Positions 16,703 through 24,992 of a DNA stretch of 33,924 nt are shown here, piece after piece. The stretch is from contig NZ_JABSSM010000047.1 in NCBI RefSeq assembly GCF_013214165.1, forward strand, positions 1-33,924, written 5' to 3'. The notes below the pieces were generated by a model. It was given only the letters and a program-made list of their open reading frames with translations, ran no database searches and was not told where the DNA came from. Numbering within the stretch: the stretch's first letter is position 1; each line of letters opens with the position of its first letter. The position numbers and the translations under genes are program-made. The DNA is from Shewanella sp. (GTDB lineage Bacteria > Pseudomonadota > Gammaproteobacteria > Enterobacterales > Shewanellaceae).

Positions 16703-17627
16703 TCTATCTATTGCAGGAAATGTGAAGCGGGAGTCTGGCATTCTCATATTTAATTTTGCAGGGTTGACATCTATTTTCCTATGTTAGAACTTTTTTTCTT
16801 GAAACCTGAAGTGTTATATCGTTAAAAAATAAATATTGAACCTGAGGTGGAGCTAGTACTTGGGTACATATATAATTAATGCCTGTTATCTTCACCTTGT
16901 TAGTTATTTTTTTGACGTTTAAATCTGCTTAGTGAAATTAATATCTAGCTTTATTAATATTTCACCTAGAAAGTTTAATCTTGATATAAACTTGATTGTG
17001 TTTCATCTGTCTTTATATTCAATTAAATTGATTATAAATTCCTCTCTGATTTTTAAAACCCCTCTAAGTTATCTAAGATTGTTTTGTTTTTGGTGTTAAT
17101 CTTTCTATTTTTTTCCCTTGTACTAATGGTTTTATGTGGCTAACGACTGTGTTGTATGGCTTTTTTATATTGTTTGTTCTTTAAATGACATCAATCATTG
17201 CCAGTCTAATTTAGTGAGAATAAGTGAATATTTCTGATCGTAAAATTTACTGTTATTTAAATATATTATACAAAATGCCGATTTGTAAATGATTTTTGAT
17301 TTATTCGATCGCGTTAAAATAATTTTTAATCAACTAATTTTACCTGAATGTTAATGATAATAAGCCTTTTCGATCCTACTTGTTGCTCCGGATGGTGGTT
17401 TGGTGATAAGTCTTTGCTAAATATTTATTTATTAGTGTGTAACACTATATTTTTAAACGGATTAGGTTAAAAATATATTTAAAATTTGTTTGATGTGTGA
17501 ATTATTGTCTTCTTTTTTATTAAATATAAGTCTAGAATGCTTCGCTTCGTATTTGGGCCGGTTAAATATCAACCTGCGAAAAGTATAAAAATAACAAAGT
17601 AAAATACCCGAAAAATACACTCAACAC
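16703..17627. other. Long AT-rich non-coding region upstream of exsA
   Basis: Over 900 bases with no plausible gene on either strand, strikingly richer in A/T than everything around it, with many runs such as TTTTTTT and TTAAATATATTATA. No repeat copy and no clear ExsA core site was found. It separates exsB from exsA, which are adjacent in Pseudomonas. Likely contains an independent exsA promoter and may be bound by H-NS-type silencers; both are inferences from composition. Confidence 0.7.
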
Positions 17628-17696
17628 ATGTTGAGTAAACTTATACTTCGCCCATGTTATGCATGTCGAAAAAATACAGAAGCTGTAAAAGGTGTT

Positions 17697-18557
17697 ATGG
17701 GGAATCCAATCGAACTTGTTTCTCAAGGTGACTTACAAATAAATACGAGTCTGGTGTGTGATGGTATTACTTCTGGTAGATCAGAAGTTAAAACGATTCA
17801 AGACGATGTTTTACTGTATGTCCAAGTGGGATCTATCACTATTCAATCTGCAGATGAAACCTTGACCATTCAAGCCGGTGAAGCGGGTTTCATACGTCGT
17901 GGTGAATATCTGTTTGAATACTTTTCCGATGCTAACGCGGGAAAAATTGAGACGATTTCTGTATTTTTTGATACAGATTTTCTTACATCATTCGTTCAGC
18001 GTCATGCTGAAATGCTCGCCTCTTTTGTTGCTGTTGGCCAACTATCGAGAGTTATCGCTAAGTTATCAATTAATGAACTCGTGAAGCAGACGCTGGATGG
18101 ACTGTTTGCGGTGATCGAATTTAAGTTGCCGGGCATCTTGTACAAGCTAAAACTCGAGGAGCTCTTGTTACTGATAGTACATTCCAGCTCCGGCGGAGAG
18201 TTATGCCGCTTGTTGCGTCAGCAGGCTAACCGCTCTTCGGATCGTCTGAATGCATTTATGGAAAAGCATTACCTCAAAGAGTGGAAGCTGAGTGAATATG
18301 CGAGAGAGTTCGGCGCTAGCCTGACCACGTTTAAAGAGTTATTCCATGAAGTCTTTGGGGTGTCTCCTCGAGCATGGATCACCGAGCGACGCTTGTTATA
18401 TGCCTATAACCTCTTGTTGAGCAGTGAAACGCGCATCGTCGATATTGCTATCGAGGCTGGATTTTCCAGCCAGTCCTATTTTACTCAGAGTTATCGCCGC
18501 CGCTTCGGGATAACCCCGAGTAAGGTGCGTTCAAAGCTGAGTTTGTCTTCAGACTAA
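17697..18557 (+). CDS. exsA: ExsA, AraC-family master activator of the T3SS
   Basis: From the ATG at 17697 (AAAGG just upstream) the protein is 286 residues; P. aeruginosa ExsA is 278. An in-frame ATG at 17628 would add 23 residues without a ribosome-binding site. The C-terminal DNA-binding domain is almost identical to ExsA: FMEKHYLKEWKLSEYAREFG, FGVSPRAWITERRLLYAYNL and EAGFSSQSYFTQSYRRRFG contain the two helix-turn-helix units. The N-terminal domain mediates dimerisation and is the target of ExsD. It should bind the GnC-N6-TGnnA sites listed here. Confidence 0.96.
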   Translation: MGNPIELVSQGDLQINTSLVCDGITSGRSEVKTIQDDVLLYVQVGSITIQSADETLTIQAGEAGFIRRGEYLFEYFSDANAGKIETISVFFDTDFLTSFVQRHAEMLASFVAVGQLSRVIAKLSINELVKQTLDGLFAVIEFKLPGILYKLKLEELLLLIVHSSSGGELCRLLRQQANRSSDRLNAFMEKHYLKEWKLSEYAREFGASLTTFKELFHEVFGVSPRAWITERRLLYAYNLLLSSETRIVDIAIEAGFSSQSYFTQSYRRRFGITPSKVRSKLSLSSD

Positions 18558-18606
18558 AATTTTCAGACGTTTTTTGTAAGTCTGAAACGGATAACGACGA
18601 TAAAAT
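18556..18606 (+). promoter_or_regulatory. ExsA-dependent promoter of the exsD-sctL operon
   Basis: GAC at 18566-18568, six bases, then TGTAA at 18575-18579 is a perfect ExsA core. TAAAAT at 18601-18606 starts 22 bases after the final A, the same spacing as at the sctW promoter. A start site near 18613 would leave a short leader before the exsD ATG at 18636. The left end of the box overlaps the exsA stop codon. Confidence 0.72.
18561..18588. repeat. Inverted repeat over the exsD ExsA box
   Basis: TTTCAGAC pairs with GTCTGAAA across an 11-base centre. The palindrome sits directly after the exsA stop and contains the whole GAC...TGTAA core. No T-run follows, so it is a poor classical terminator; it may attenuate exsA read-through or act as an extra protein-binding site. 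Confidence 0.6.
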
Positions 18607-18635
18607 TGATCATGAATACTATCTGAGGCTGTGTA

Positions 18636-19586
18636 ATGACATGGAAATCGATGAATAAGTCAAAATTTACAGGACGAAAAATTAGTTTAGTGACGGATGA
18701 TGCATCCGGCTCTATGGCTAACTTGTCTTTGGCCTCATCTGTCGTCAATGTAAGCCACAAGAAATTGGTCGAGAATGGGGTGATGAGTGAGCAGCAGCTA
18801 CTCTTGCTAAAACGCGTCATCCAGCGGCGTATTCTCGATTGCATCTTGGCCAGTGACTATGTTGACGCCTATGTCGCCTTTGGTATCTCTCTTACTAAGA
18901 GTGATTTAAAAATATTCCTGCAAATCAGTGCCGATATTTTCAGACTGAGCCAGAAACGCCAGATGCACGAGCTCTTAGCCGAAATTAATGCTGGTTTACT
19001 GCCTAGGTTTAATCTCGGAAATATCGAGATGTTAGCTAAGCTGGTATGCCAATCTTTCGAGTCTTGGTTATTGAAGCAGAATGAACGCCATGATGAGGAA
19101 TTGTCCGGCGAGTATCAGGCGCTATTGATCTTGAAATCTCAGCTAGAGACTAAAGTAAAGTTTTGGCGCGGCTTAGTGGTCAATGATGTCAATAAAGCCT
19201 ATTTAGAGGCTCATGTGAGTGAAGCGTGTAACGGGCTAGATCTGTGTGAGTTGCAATTGTCACGACTCAGGCCTTCCATCCAAGCACAGAACGTTTATAG
19301 AAAGCAGGTTGTGGATAGTCAACTTTTTAATCTCAAGGAGCTGATTTCACAAGGCGTTAGCCCGCAATCATTGTCCTCTTGCCTAGCCGATTTATCCTCA
19401 GGTTTACCAGAGATAACGAGTGTGTTGAATAGGATAAATGATCTGGCTTTAGGCCTGGAAACGGATCACGCCAGCTTAGGTCAATGGTTGATAAACGCTA
19501 ATTCGATGCCATCCAATACCCTTTTTGAGGTGGATAGATCTAACCGTTACCCGATCAGTCCCCAATGGAAGTTAGTGAACCGATGA
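18636..19586 (+). CDS. exsD: ExsD, anti-activator of ExsA
   Basis: A 316-residue protein (P. aeruginosa ExsD is 276) with no enzymatic motif, mostly helical, with a central coiled region (residues about 155-180, ending KVKFWRGLVVNDVNKAYLEA). ExsD binds ExsA and prevents dimer formation and DNA binding; ExsC relieves it. Position directly after exsA and at the head of the yscB-sctL operon is the conserved place for exsD. The likely true start may be a few codons downstream (ATG at codon 6). Confidence 0.88.
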   Translation: MTWKSMNKSKFTGRKISLVTDDASGSMANLSLASSVVNVSHKKLVENGVMSEQQLLLLKRVIQRRILDCILASDYVDAYVAFGISLTKSDLKIFLQISADIFRLSQKRQMHELLAEINAGLLPRFNLGNIEMLAKLVCQSFESWLLKQNERHDEELSGEYQALLILKSQLETKVKFWRGLVVNDVNKAYLEAHVSEACNGLDLCELQLSRLRPSIQAQNVYRKQVVDSQLFNLKELISQGVSPQSLSSCLADLSSGLPEITSVLNRINDLALGLETDHASLGQWLINANSMPSNTLFEVDRSNRYPISPQWKLVNR

Positions 19587-20023
19587 AGCTAGAAGCAAAA
19601 TTAACCGCTCTACTGCTTGCCTTGAGTGAAGACTTGAATCAAGAGGCCTTCGTCGCCGATTCTGATGGACGTTATAGCCTCAGCTTCGATGATGTTTCAG
19701 TCGAATTTTATCTGAGTCATGATTGGCTGATCATTGAGAGCGATCTTAACTGTGACCTGTCCCAAGGTTTGAATTACCAACAGGAAAATGCACTGGAAAA
19801 AGTCATGCAGCAGGCGCTAGTCAATGTGCGATCCCATGCATCAGTGCTGGCAATCAATGAGATGAAACGTTTGACCCTGGTTCAGCGCGCCTCGGCGGAC
19901 GTCTTACCCGCTACTTTTATCACTATGGTTAATCATCAAGTGGATATAGCCGAGAGATATCAAGCACTAATGCAGCAGCATACCTTAGCGAGTTCGGGCC
20001 ATAATCGAGTGTGGTTACCTTGA
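19583..20023 (+). CDS. yscB: YscB (PscB), class I chaperone partner of SycN
   Basis: The ATG at 19583 overlaps the exsD stop (ATGA) and gives 146 residues; YscB is 137. An in-frame ATG at 19565 lacks a ribosome-binding site. The chaperone fold is visible as an N-terminal helix (KLEAKLTALLLALSEDL), strands (YSLSFDDVSVEFYLSHDWLI) and a C-terminal helix. YscB pairs with SycN (6719-7090) to deliver the gatekeeper SctW, so the two subunits are encoded in different operons of this locus. Confidence 0.88.
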   Translation: MKLEAKLTALLLALSEDLNQEAFVADSDGRYSLSFDDVSVEFYLSHDWLIIESDLNCDLSQGLNYQQENALEKVMQQALVNVRSHASVLAINEMKRLTLVQRASADVLPATFITMVNHQVDIAERYQALMQQHTLASSGHNRVWLP

Positions 20024-21867
20024 TGAAGTGGACTAAGCTCGCGAGTTACTCACGAGCCTTGTGGGTCATCGGCTTTAGCCTGCTGTCTATGACCGTTTTG
20101 GCACAGCCATTGGACTGGGTGGATCGTGATTTTAAATATTACGCCAATAATGATTCATTACGGGATGTCATCACTAACTTTGCGACTAATTATGGTGTCT
20201 CAGCGGCAGTCAGCGGGCAAGTCTCAGAGCAGATCAGTGGTCGATTCTCGCCGGATGATCCAGAAGCCTTCTTGAATTACTTAGCCAGCCTGTACAACCT
20301 GACCTGGTATTACGATGGCGCCGTCTTATATGTTTATAAGGCGGTGGAGACTCAGTCTAAGTTGATTCAGTTGGATCAGGTGCGGGTTGAGGACCTAAGG
20401 GACACCTTAGAGTCTACCGGGATCTGGGAAGAAAGGTTCGGCTGGAGAGCGATAACCGGTAAAGGCAGTGTTTACCTCGCCGGGCCGCCCAGATATGTGC
20501 AGCTAGTGACCCAGGTTGCCGAGGTCTTAGAGAAGCATGAACGTCGGCAAGTGGCTAAGAATGATGATTTCTATATCGAGATAATCCCTCTTAAGTATGC
20601 CTCTGCCACGGACCGGAGTATCAGTTATCGTGACCAAGAGATCGTCGTGCCCGGTGTGGCCAGCATATTAGAAAATATCCTATCGGGCGTCGATGCCAAC
20701 ATAGTGAGTCAAGACGGAGAAGAGGCCGAGAAAGAAGCTAAGTCTCAAGTGTCGAGCGGTTTTCGTAATGGGGCTAAAGTGCAGGCCGAGCCTGGGTTAA
20801 ATGCGATTATTATTCGTGATGCCCGCTCCAGGTTGCCGCTTTATCGTCGCCTGATCCAACAGCTGGATAGGCCTCAACGACAAATTGAAATTGGATTGTC
20901 GATCATAGATATCAGTGTCAACGAACTCGAACAAATTGGCGTCGACTGGACAGTCGGCATTGAGGCCGGTGATAACCGAGTCATAGATATCAATACCACA
21001 GGCGATATTACCGGTAATACCACCCTGGGCAATGGCTTGGATTTTAGCTCTGTATTGGATAAAACCAATCTGAACTACCTGCTGGCTCAAGTGAATCTGC
21101 TACAGCAAGAAGGCAGCGGTCAGATCGTGTCTAGGCCTACTCTGCTGACACAGGAGAATGTACAAGCGGTATTGAGTACCAGCGAGACCTTCTACATCCA
21201 ATTGATCGGTGAGCAGACTCAGTCTTTGGAAAAAGTGACATCGGGGATGGTATTTAAGGTTACCCCCAGGATCGTGGGCGATAGGAATGCTGCCAGGCCA
21301 GACATCAGCTTGAGCCTGCAGATTGAAGACGGTTCTCAAATTCCCGACGGCGCCATCAACGGAGTGCCCTCGACCCGTAAAACAGAGATGAGCACCTTAG
21401 CCACGGTAAAGCAAGGTCAGAGCCTACTCATAGGTGGCGTGTACCGTGATGAAATCACTCAGAGACTTCGTAAAATCCCCTTGCTGGGTGATATACCTTG
21501 GGTGGGCCAACTATTTCGTTCGCAAGCCAACACTAAGAGACGAACGGTACGCTTATTCATCGTAGAGCCCAGAATCATCACTCATGGCCTGGGCAATAAT
21601 ATCGTGGTGGGCAATAACCAAGATTTACGCGGCCAGATGGTGGGGATCGAAGACATCTCAAATCTTAATCAAAGCTTTCGTTCCGCCTTGCGTCTTTATC
21701 GCTGTCAAACAACAGAGGAGGCGATCCAACAACAGCAAGGCCTACTCATCGACGGCATGAGTTCACGCCGTCAGGACTGTAAACTGCCCACGGGTGAGAT
21801 GGGAGCCAGAATCGTGCCTAGTGAGTGTGATGAAGCGGATCTTAGCTGTTTTTTACCAACTGAATAG
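20023..21867 (+). CDS. sctC: SctC (YscC/PscC) outer-membrane secretin
   Basis: The ATG at 20023 shares a base with the yscB stop (TGATG) and gives 614 residues (YscC 607). A Sec signal peptide ends near Ala27 (MTVLA/QP). N0 and N1 ring domains follow (DSLRDVITNFATNYGVSAAV; VYLAGPPRYVQLVTQVAEVL), then an N3-type domain with an acidic insertion (EDGEEAEKEAK-like, about residue 235) and the secretin pore domain with GQIVSRPTLLTQENVQAVL and KQGQSLLIGGVYRDE. It forms the outer ring of the injectisome and should depend on the ExsB pilotin. Confidence 0.97.
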   Translation: MKWTKLASYSRALWVIGFSLLSMTVLAQPLDWVDRDFKYYANNDSLRDVITNFATNYGVSAAVSGQVSEQISGRFSPDDPEAFLNYLASLYNLTWYYDGAVLYVYKAVETQSKLIQLDQVRVEDLRDTLESTGIWEERFGWRAITGKGSVYLAGPPRYVQLVTQVAEVLEKHERRQVAKNDDFYIEIIPLKYASATDRSISYRDQEIVVPGVASILENILSGVDANIVSQDGEEAEKEAKSQVSSGFRNGAKVQAEPGLNAIIIRDARSRLPLYRRLIQQLDRPQRQIEIGLSIIDISVNELEQIGVDWTVGIEAGDNRVIDINTTGDITGNTTLGNGLDFSSVLDKTNLNYLLAQVNLLQQEGSGQIVSRPTLLTQENVQAVLSTSETFYIQLIGEQTQSLEKVTSGMVFKVTPRIVGDRNAARPDISLSLQIEDGSQIPDGAINGVPSTRKTEMSTLATVKQGQSLLIGGVYRDEITQRLRKIPLLGDIPWVGQLFRSQANTKRRTVRLFIVEPRIITHGLGNNIVVGNNQDLRGQMVGIEDISNLNQSFRSALRLYRCQTTEEAIQQQQGLLIDGMSSRRQDCKLPTGEMGARIVPSECDEADLSCFLPTE

Positions 21868-21876
21868 GTGAACCAG

Positions 21877-23205
21877 ATGACCCAATGGAAAATTAAGCTG
21901 CTATCTGGAAGCCATGCCCAGGTCGAATTGCCTCTCAGTATCGGTGAGTTCATTATCGGTAGCGATGAGCAAGATGCCGATATCGTGTTGTCGGACAGGG
22001 ATATTTATGCCAAACATGTGACCCTAGTCGTTGCCGAGGCGATCACCTTAATTGAGCTTGCCCAAGACTGTCAGATCTTCATTAATAATGAGCAGAAACA
22101 AGCTAATTCAAGTTTGGTCTTGGCCCGGGGAGATTCGGTCAGGCTCGGCGGCCTATGCTTCATGGTTGGCTGGCAGGAAGATGAATTGGGGCAAGCCTTG
22201 GTTCCTCACACCAGTGAGGCTAAGCAAGGTGTGGATAATCAATCGGCAAGTTCATGGCGAAGGTCGGTATTGATCGGTCTATTGCTGAGCCTGATCCCAT
22301 GCACATTTTTAGTGATCCAGATGCAAGAGGCTAGTAACGATAAGAGCGCACAAATTACCGAGGCTGAACCTATCGTCTTGGTCCGTAATGCACTGGAAAC
22401 CTTACGGCTCGGCGATGTTAGAGTCGAGTGGAACGGCTTAGCCAATCAGGTGGAGTTGGAAGGCTACGTCGAAACTAATATTCAAAGAGTTCAATTGCTT
22501 AACGAGATAGATTCTCTGGGGATTAATTATAAGAGTAACCTGAGGGCGATGGATACCATACGTCGTGGGGTGAAGTTCATTCTGGGTAATCTAGGTTACC
22601 AGCAGGTGCAGGTCAAAAATGGCGACTCGGCAGGTACTATTCTATTGACCGGCTATATCGATGATGCCAGTCGCTGGAGTCAGGTCGAGAAGATTATCGA
22701 GAGTGATATTCCGGGTTTATTGGCATGGAAAGTTGAACTAAAAAGAGCCGGCGCCTATCTGGATGAGCTCAAAGAGATGTTGAGAGCCGTGAACCTACTC
22801 GCCAAGTTGCAGCTGGTTAAATCCGCAGACAGGATCGAGGCCAGGGGGGAGCTTAACGAGGTGGAAAGTACCAGCTTCTATCAGGTAGCTCGCGATTTTA
22901 GAGATAAATTTGGCGATAAGCCTTATCTGGTACTCAAGTCGATCCCTAAGGTAAGCAAGGGGGCAAATATCGATTTTATCGTAAGGGCTGCTAATTTTGG
23001 TGTCGTGCCCTATGTGGTGCTCGCCGATAACAATCGTTACACCCAAGGTACACGTACACCTGCGGGCTACCTTATTATGAAAATCTCTGAATTTGGCATA
23101 GATATCGCCAAAGGAGAACAACAAATCACCATTAATTTTGGAGGTATAAATGACAGAGTCGCCAGTCAGTATGACGGCATTGGAGGCGCGCTTGCGCGCA
23201 AATGA
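21877..23205 (+). CDS. sctD: SctD (YscD/PscD) inner-membrane ring protein
   Basis: AGGTG lies six bases before the ATG at 21877, giving 442 residues (YscD 419); a GTG nine bases earlier is less likely. An FHA-like cytoplasmic domain occupies residues 1-100 (IGEFIIGSDEQDADIVLSDR), one membrane segment lies at about 131-148, and the periplasmic part carries three BON-like ring-building units. It links SctC to the inner ring and contacts SctK/SctQ in the cytoplasm. Its end overlaps yscE by 56 bases. Confidence 0.95.
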   Translation: MTQWKIKLLSGSHAQVELPLSIGEFIIGSDEQDADIVLSDRDIYAKHVTLVVAEAITLIELAQDCQIFINNEQKQANSSLVLARGDSVRLGGLCFMVGWQEDELGQALVPHTSEAKQGVDNQSASSWRRSVLIGLLLSLIPCTFLVIQMQEASNDKSAQITEAEPIVLVRNALETLRLGDVRVEWNGLANQVELEGYVETNIQRVQLLNEIDSLGINYKSNLRAMDTIRRGVKFILGNLGYQQVQVKNGDSAGTILLTGYIDDASRWSQVEKIIESDIPGLLAWKVELKRAGAYLDELKEMLRAVNLLAKLQLVKSADRIEARGELNEVESTSFYQVARDFRDKFGDKPYLVLKSIPKVSKGANIDFIVRAANFGVVPYVVLADNNRYTQGTRTPAGYLIMKISEFGIDIAKGEQQITINFGGINDRVASQYDGIGGALARK

Positions 23206-23374
23206 TGCGGATAAAGAGATACAGGATATTCGACAAAATTTTCAGGACACGTCTAGCCAGACTAAGCGTTTGATGAACGCGGGTTGTCGACCCGAAGAGT
23301 ATACACAGCTATGCAAAGATTTAGCGGCTCTCGATGCCGCTAATCAGGTGTTAGACCAAATTCAATCTAAATAA
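23150..23374 (+). CDS. yscE: YscE (PscE), needle co-chaperone
   Basis: A 74-residue helical protein (YscE 66, PscE 67). An ideal GGAGG six bases before the ATG confirms the start even though it lies 56 bases inside sctD in another frame. PscE and PscG form a ternary complex with the needle subunit and keep it from polymerising in the cytoplasm. The gene sits directly before sctF and yscG. Confidence 0.9.
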   Translation: MTESPVSMTALEARLRANDADKEIQDIRQNFQDTSSQTKRLMNAGCRPEEYTQLCKDLAALDAANQVLDQIQSK

Positions 23375-23396
23375 AAAGTAAATACAGGGGAATATT

Positions 23397-23666
23397 ATGG
23401 CGGGTGTTGGTGGAATAGCCGATGTAGGTAAAGATGCAAAGCTGGATCTCAATGCGGTAGTGACGAGCATTGATGTGGCTTTAGCTTCGGCTAATAAGAA
23501 TGTGAAGGAGAAAATTGGTGGTGTCTCGGGTGAGGGAGCCGATGATCCGGCTAAACTGGCCGAGTTACAGCATGCGATCAACAGCTGGTCTGTGATGTAC
23601 AACATACGTTCGACGGTCGTTAAGTCGATTAAAGATGTGATGATGAGCATCTTGCAAAAAGTGTAG
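23397..23666 (+). CDS. sctF: SctF (YscF/PscF) needle subunit
   Basis: An 89-residue protein (YscF 87, PscF 85) with the helix-turn-helix needle plan. The turn is around EGADDPAKLAELQHAINSWS, the region with the PxxP-like or DDPAxL motif conserved in needle subunits. The C-terminal helix ends IKDVMMSILQKV, as in other needles, whose last residues are essential for polymerisation. AGGGGA precedes the ATG. Confidence 0.96.
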   Translation: MAGVGGIADVGKDAKLDLNAVVTSIDVALASANKNVKEKIGGVSGEGADDPAKLAELQHAINSWSVMYNIRSTVVKSIKDVMMSILQKV

Positions 23667-23676
23667 AAGGTTTCCT

Positions 23677-24024
23677 ATGAAGATTGAAACTAAGAGACTA
23701 TTGGGTGAGTTAGCCATGATAGCCATAGGTCAGCATCAACACTCACAGGCCGAAAGCATAGCCGCATCTCTGTCTGCGGATAGTGCGTTCACTGAGATTG
23801 TTGCCAGCATACGTTCATTGAGTCTGATGAATCGTGGCCAGTATCAGGCGGCACTTGAGCTGCTTGAACCTCTGGCAAGTGAGCATCAGGATCTGATCTG
23901 TTTTATCGTCCTGTGCGCCGACGAGCTGGGTTTAGCGACTAAGCTGGATTTTTGGTTGGCCAAAGCGGCTCAGTCTAGTTCGAGCTGCCTGCAGGCATTT
24001 GCAACTCGTTATCAGGCACCCTAG
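23677..24024 (+). CDS. yscG: YscG (PscG), TPR-like needle chaperone
   Basis: A 115-residue protein identical in size to YscG (115), with TPR-like helices (RLLGELAMIAIGQHQHSQAE, GQYQAALELLEPLASEHQDL). In P. aeruginosa PscG grips the C-terminal helix of the needle subunit while PscE stabilises PscG. It directly follows sctF. The TAG stop shares a base with the GTG start of yscH. Confidence 0.92.
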   Translation: MKIETKRLLGELAMIAIGQHQHSQAESIAASLSADSAFTEIVASIRSLSLMNRGQYQAALELLEPLASEHQDLICFIVLCADELGLATKLDFWLAKAAQSSSSCLQAFATRYQAP

Positions 24025-24635
24025 TGATTGAGCTTAATTCGGGCCCGAGCCGGGCTCTGCATGGTGTGGAACTCACTACTCGTGCCGTAAACAGAGACGA
24101 TCAACTTAGGTTGGAGCAAGCCTTGAATGATCCTGTTAAGGACGAGGTAAAAAAAGCCGCTAAGGCGGCCGATGTGAAGCCCGGCGTTAATGCTGATTTT
24201 GATGCTTTCTATAAGGGAATATCGGCGCTGATTAATCCTACGACAGCGCAGATATCAGGGGCGTTACAGCAGGCATTTGGTGATGATAAGGTCATGGCCA
24301 ATCAGGCGCTATGGTCCGCGTTAAATCAGGCTAGAGCCGGCAATGAAGCCGTGTTGAGTGAACGTCTACAAGCCCTGGTTAGTGTCGATTTCATTAGCCG
24401 CTTGAAGGCATCGCCTCCCTCCTCGAGTGAGGAGCTGAAAGCCGAGTTGAAGTCAGAATTTCGTCTCTGCTCCCGTCGTGAAACGGCGCTTTGGCAAGCC
24501 TGGGCTCAGTTAAAAAACGATCCTGAAAATGGGCCCTTGGTCGACCTCATTCGAGGGGAATTAGGTCATCTGATCCAGTTCAATAGCATATTGCGCAACA
24601 TGATGACTAACACGATACGTCCAGACATATTTTAG
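24024..24635 (+). CDS. yscH: YscH/YopR-family secreted early substrate
   Basis: A 203-residue protein in the yscH slot between yscG and sctI; Yersinia YopR is 165 residues. It begins with GTG overlapping the yscG stop. The helical core at about 50-200 resembles YopR, an early secreted protein that influences needle assembly. The N-terminal 45 residues are polar and flexible, fitting a secretion signal. It is longer than the Yersinia protein, and similarity outside the core is hard to judge by eye. Confidence 0.82.
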   Translation: MIELNSGPSRALHGVELTTRAVNRDDQLRLEQALNDPVKDEVKKAAKAADVKPGVNADFDAFYKGISALINPTTAQISGALQQAFGDDKVMANQALWSALNQARAGNEAVLSERLQALVSVDFISRLKASPPSSSEELKAELKSEFRLCSRRETALWQAWAQLKNDPENGPLVDLIRGELGHLIQFNSILRNMMTNTIRPDIF

Positions 24636-24645
24636 GAGACTATTT

Positions 24646-24990
24646 ATGATTGAAGCTAATTTCACTCAGGTGCTAAATACCAGCATCGAGCAGTTACAAG
24701 ATTCACAAATTGCCGAACATGGTGCCGTTGCCGAGTTTGAGCAGGCGATGCAATCGAATGTCGACAATGGCTTAGGTGAATCTGTGTTAGATCAGATCGT
24801 CGAGATGAAGCAGCAGTTATCCGGCGCAACGGAAAGTTTACACACAGCCATGAGTTCAGGGGTCGACGATCCTGCCGCCTTGATGGAAATTCAGTGGGCC
24901 TTGACCCGGATCACCATGCAAGAAGAGCTGATTGCCAAGACGGCGGGTAAGATGAGTCAAAATATTGAAACCTTGATGAAAGCGCAGTAA
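24646..24990 (+). CDS. sctI: SctI (YscI/PscI) inner rod protein
   Basis: A 114-residue protein (YscI 115, PscI 112). The C-terminal region DDPAALMEIQWALTRITMQEELIAKTAGKM contains the DPAxLLxxQ-type motif and the final helix shared by rod subunits. It connects the export gate to the needle base and participates in substrate switching. A clear AGGAG lies ahead of the ATG. Confidence 0.94.
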   Translation: MIEANFTQVLNTSIEQLQDSQIAEHGAVAEFEQAMQSNVDNGLGESVLDQIVEMKQQLSGATESLHTAMSSGVDDPAALMEIQWALTRITMQEELIAKTAGKMSQNIETLMKAQ

Positions 24991-24992
24991 AG

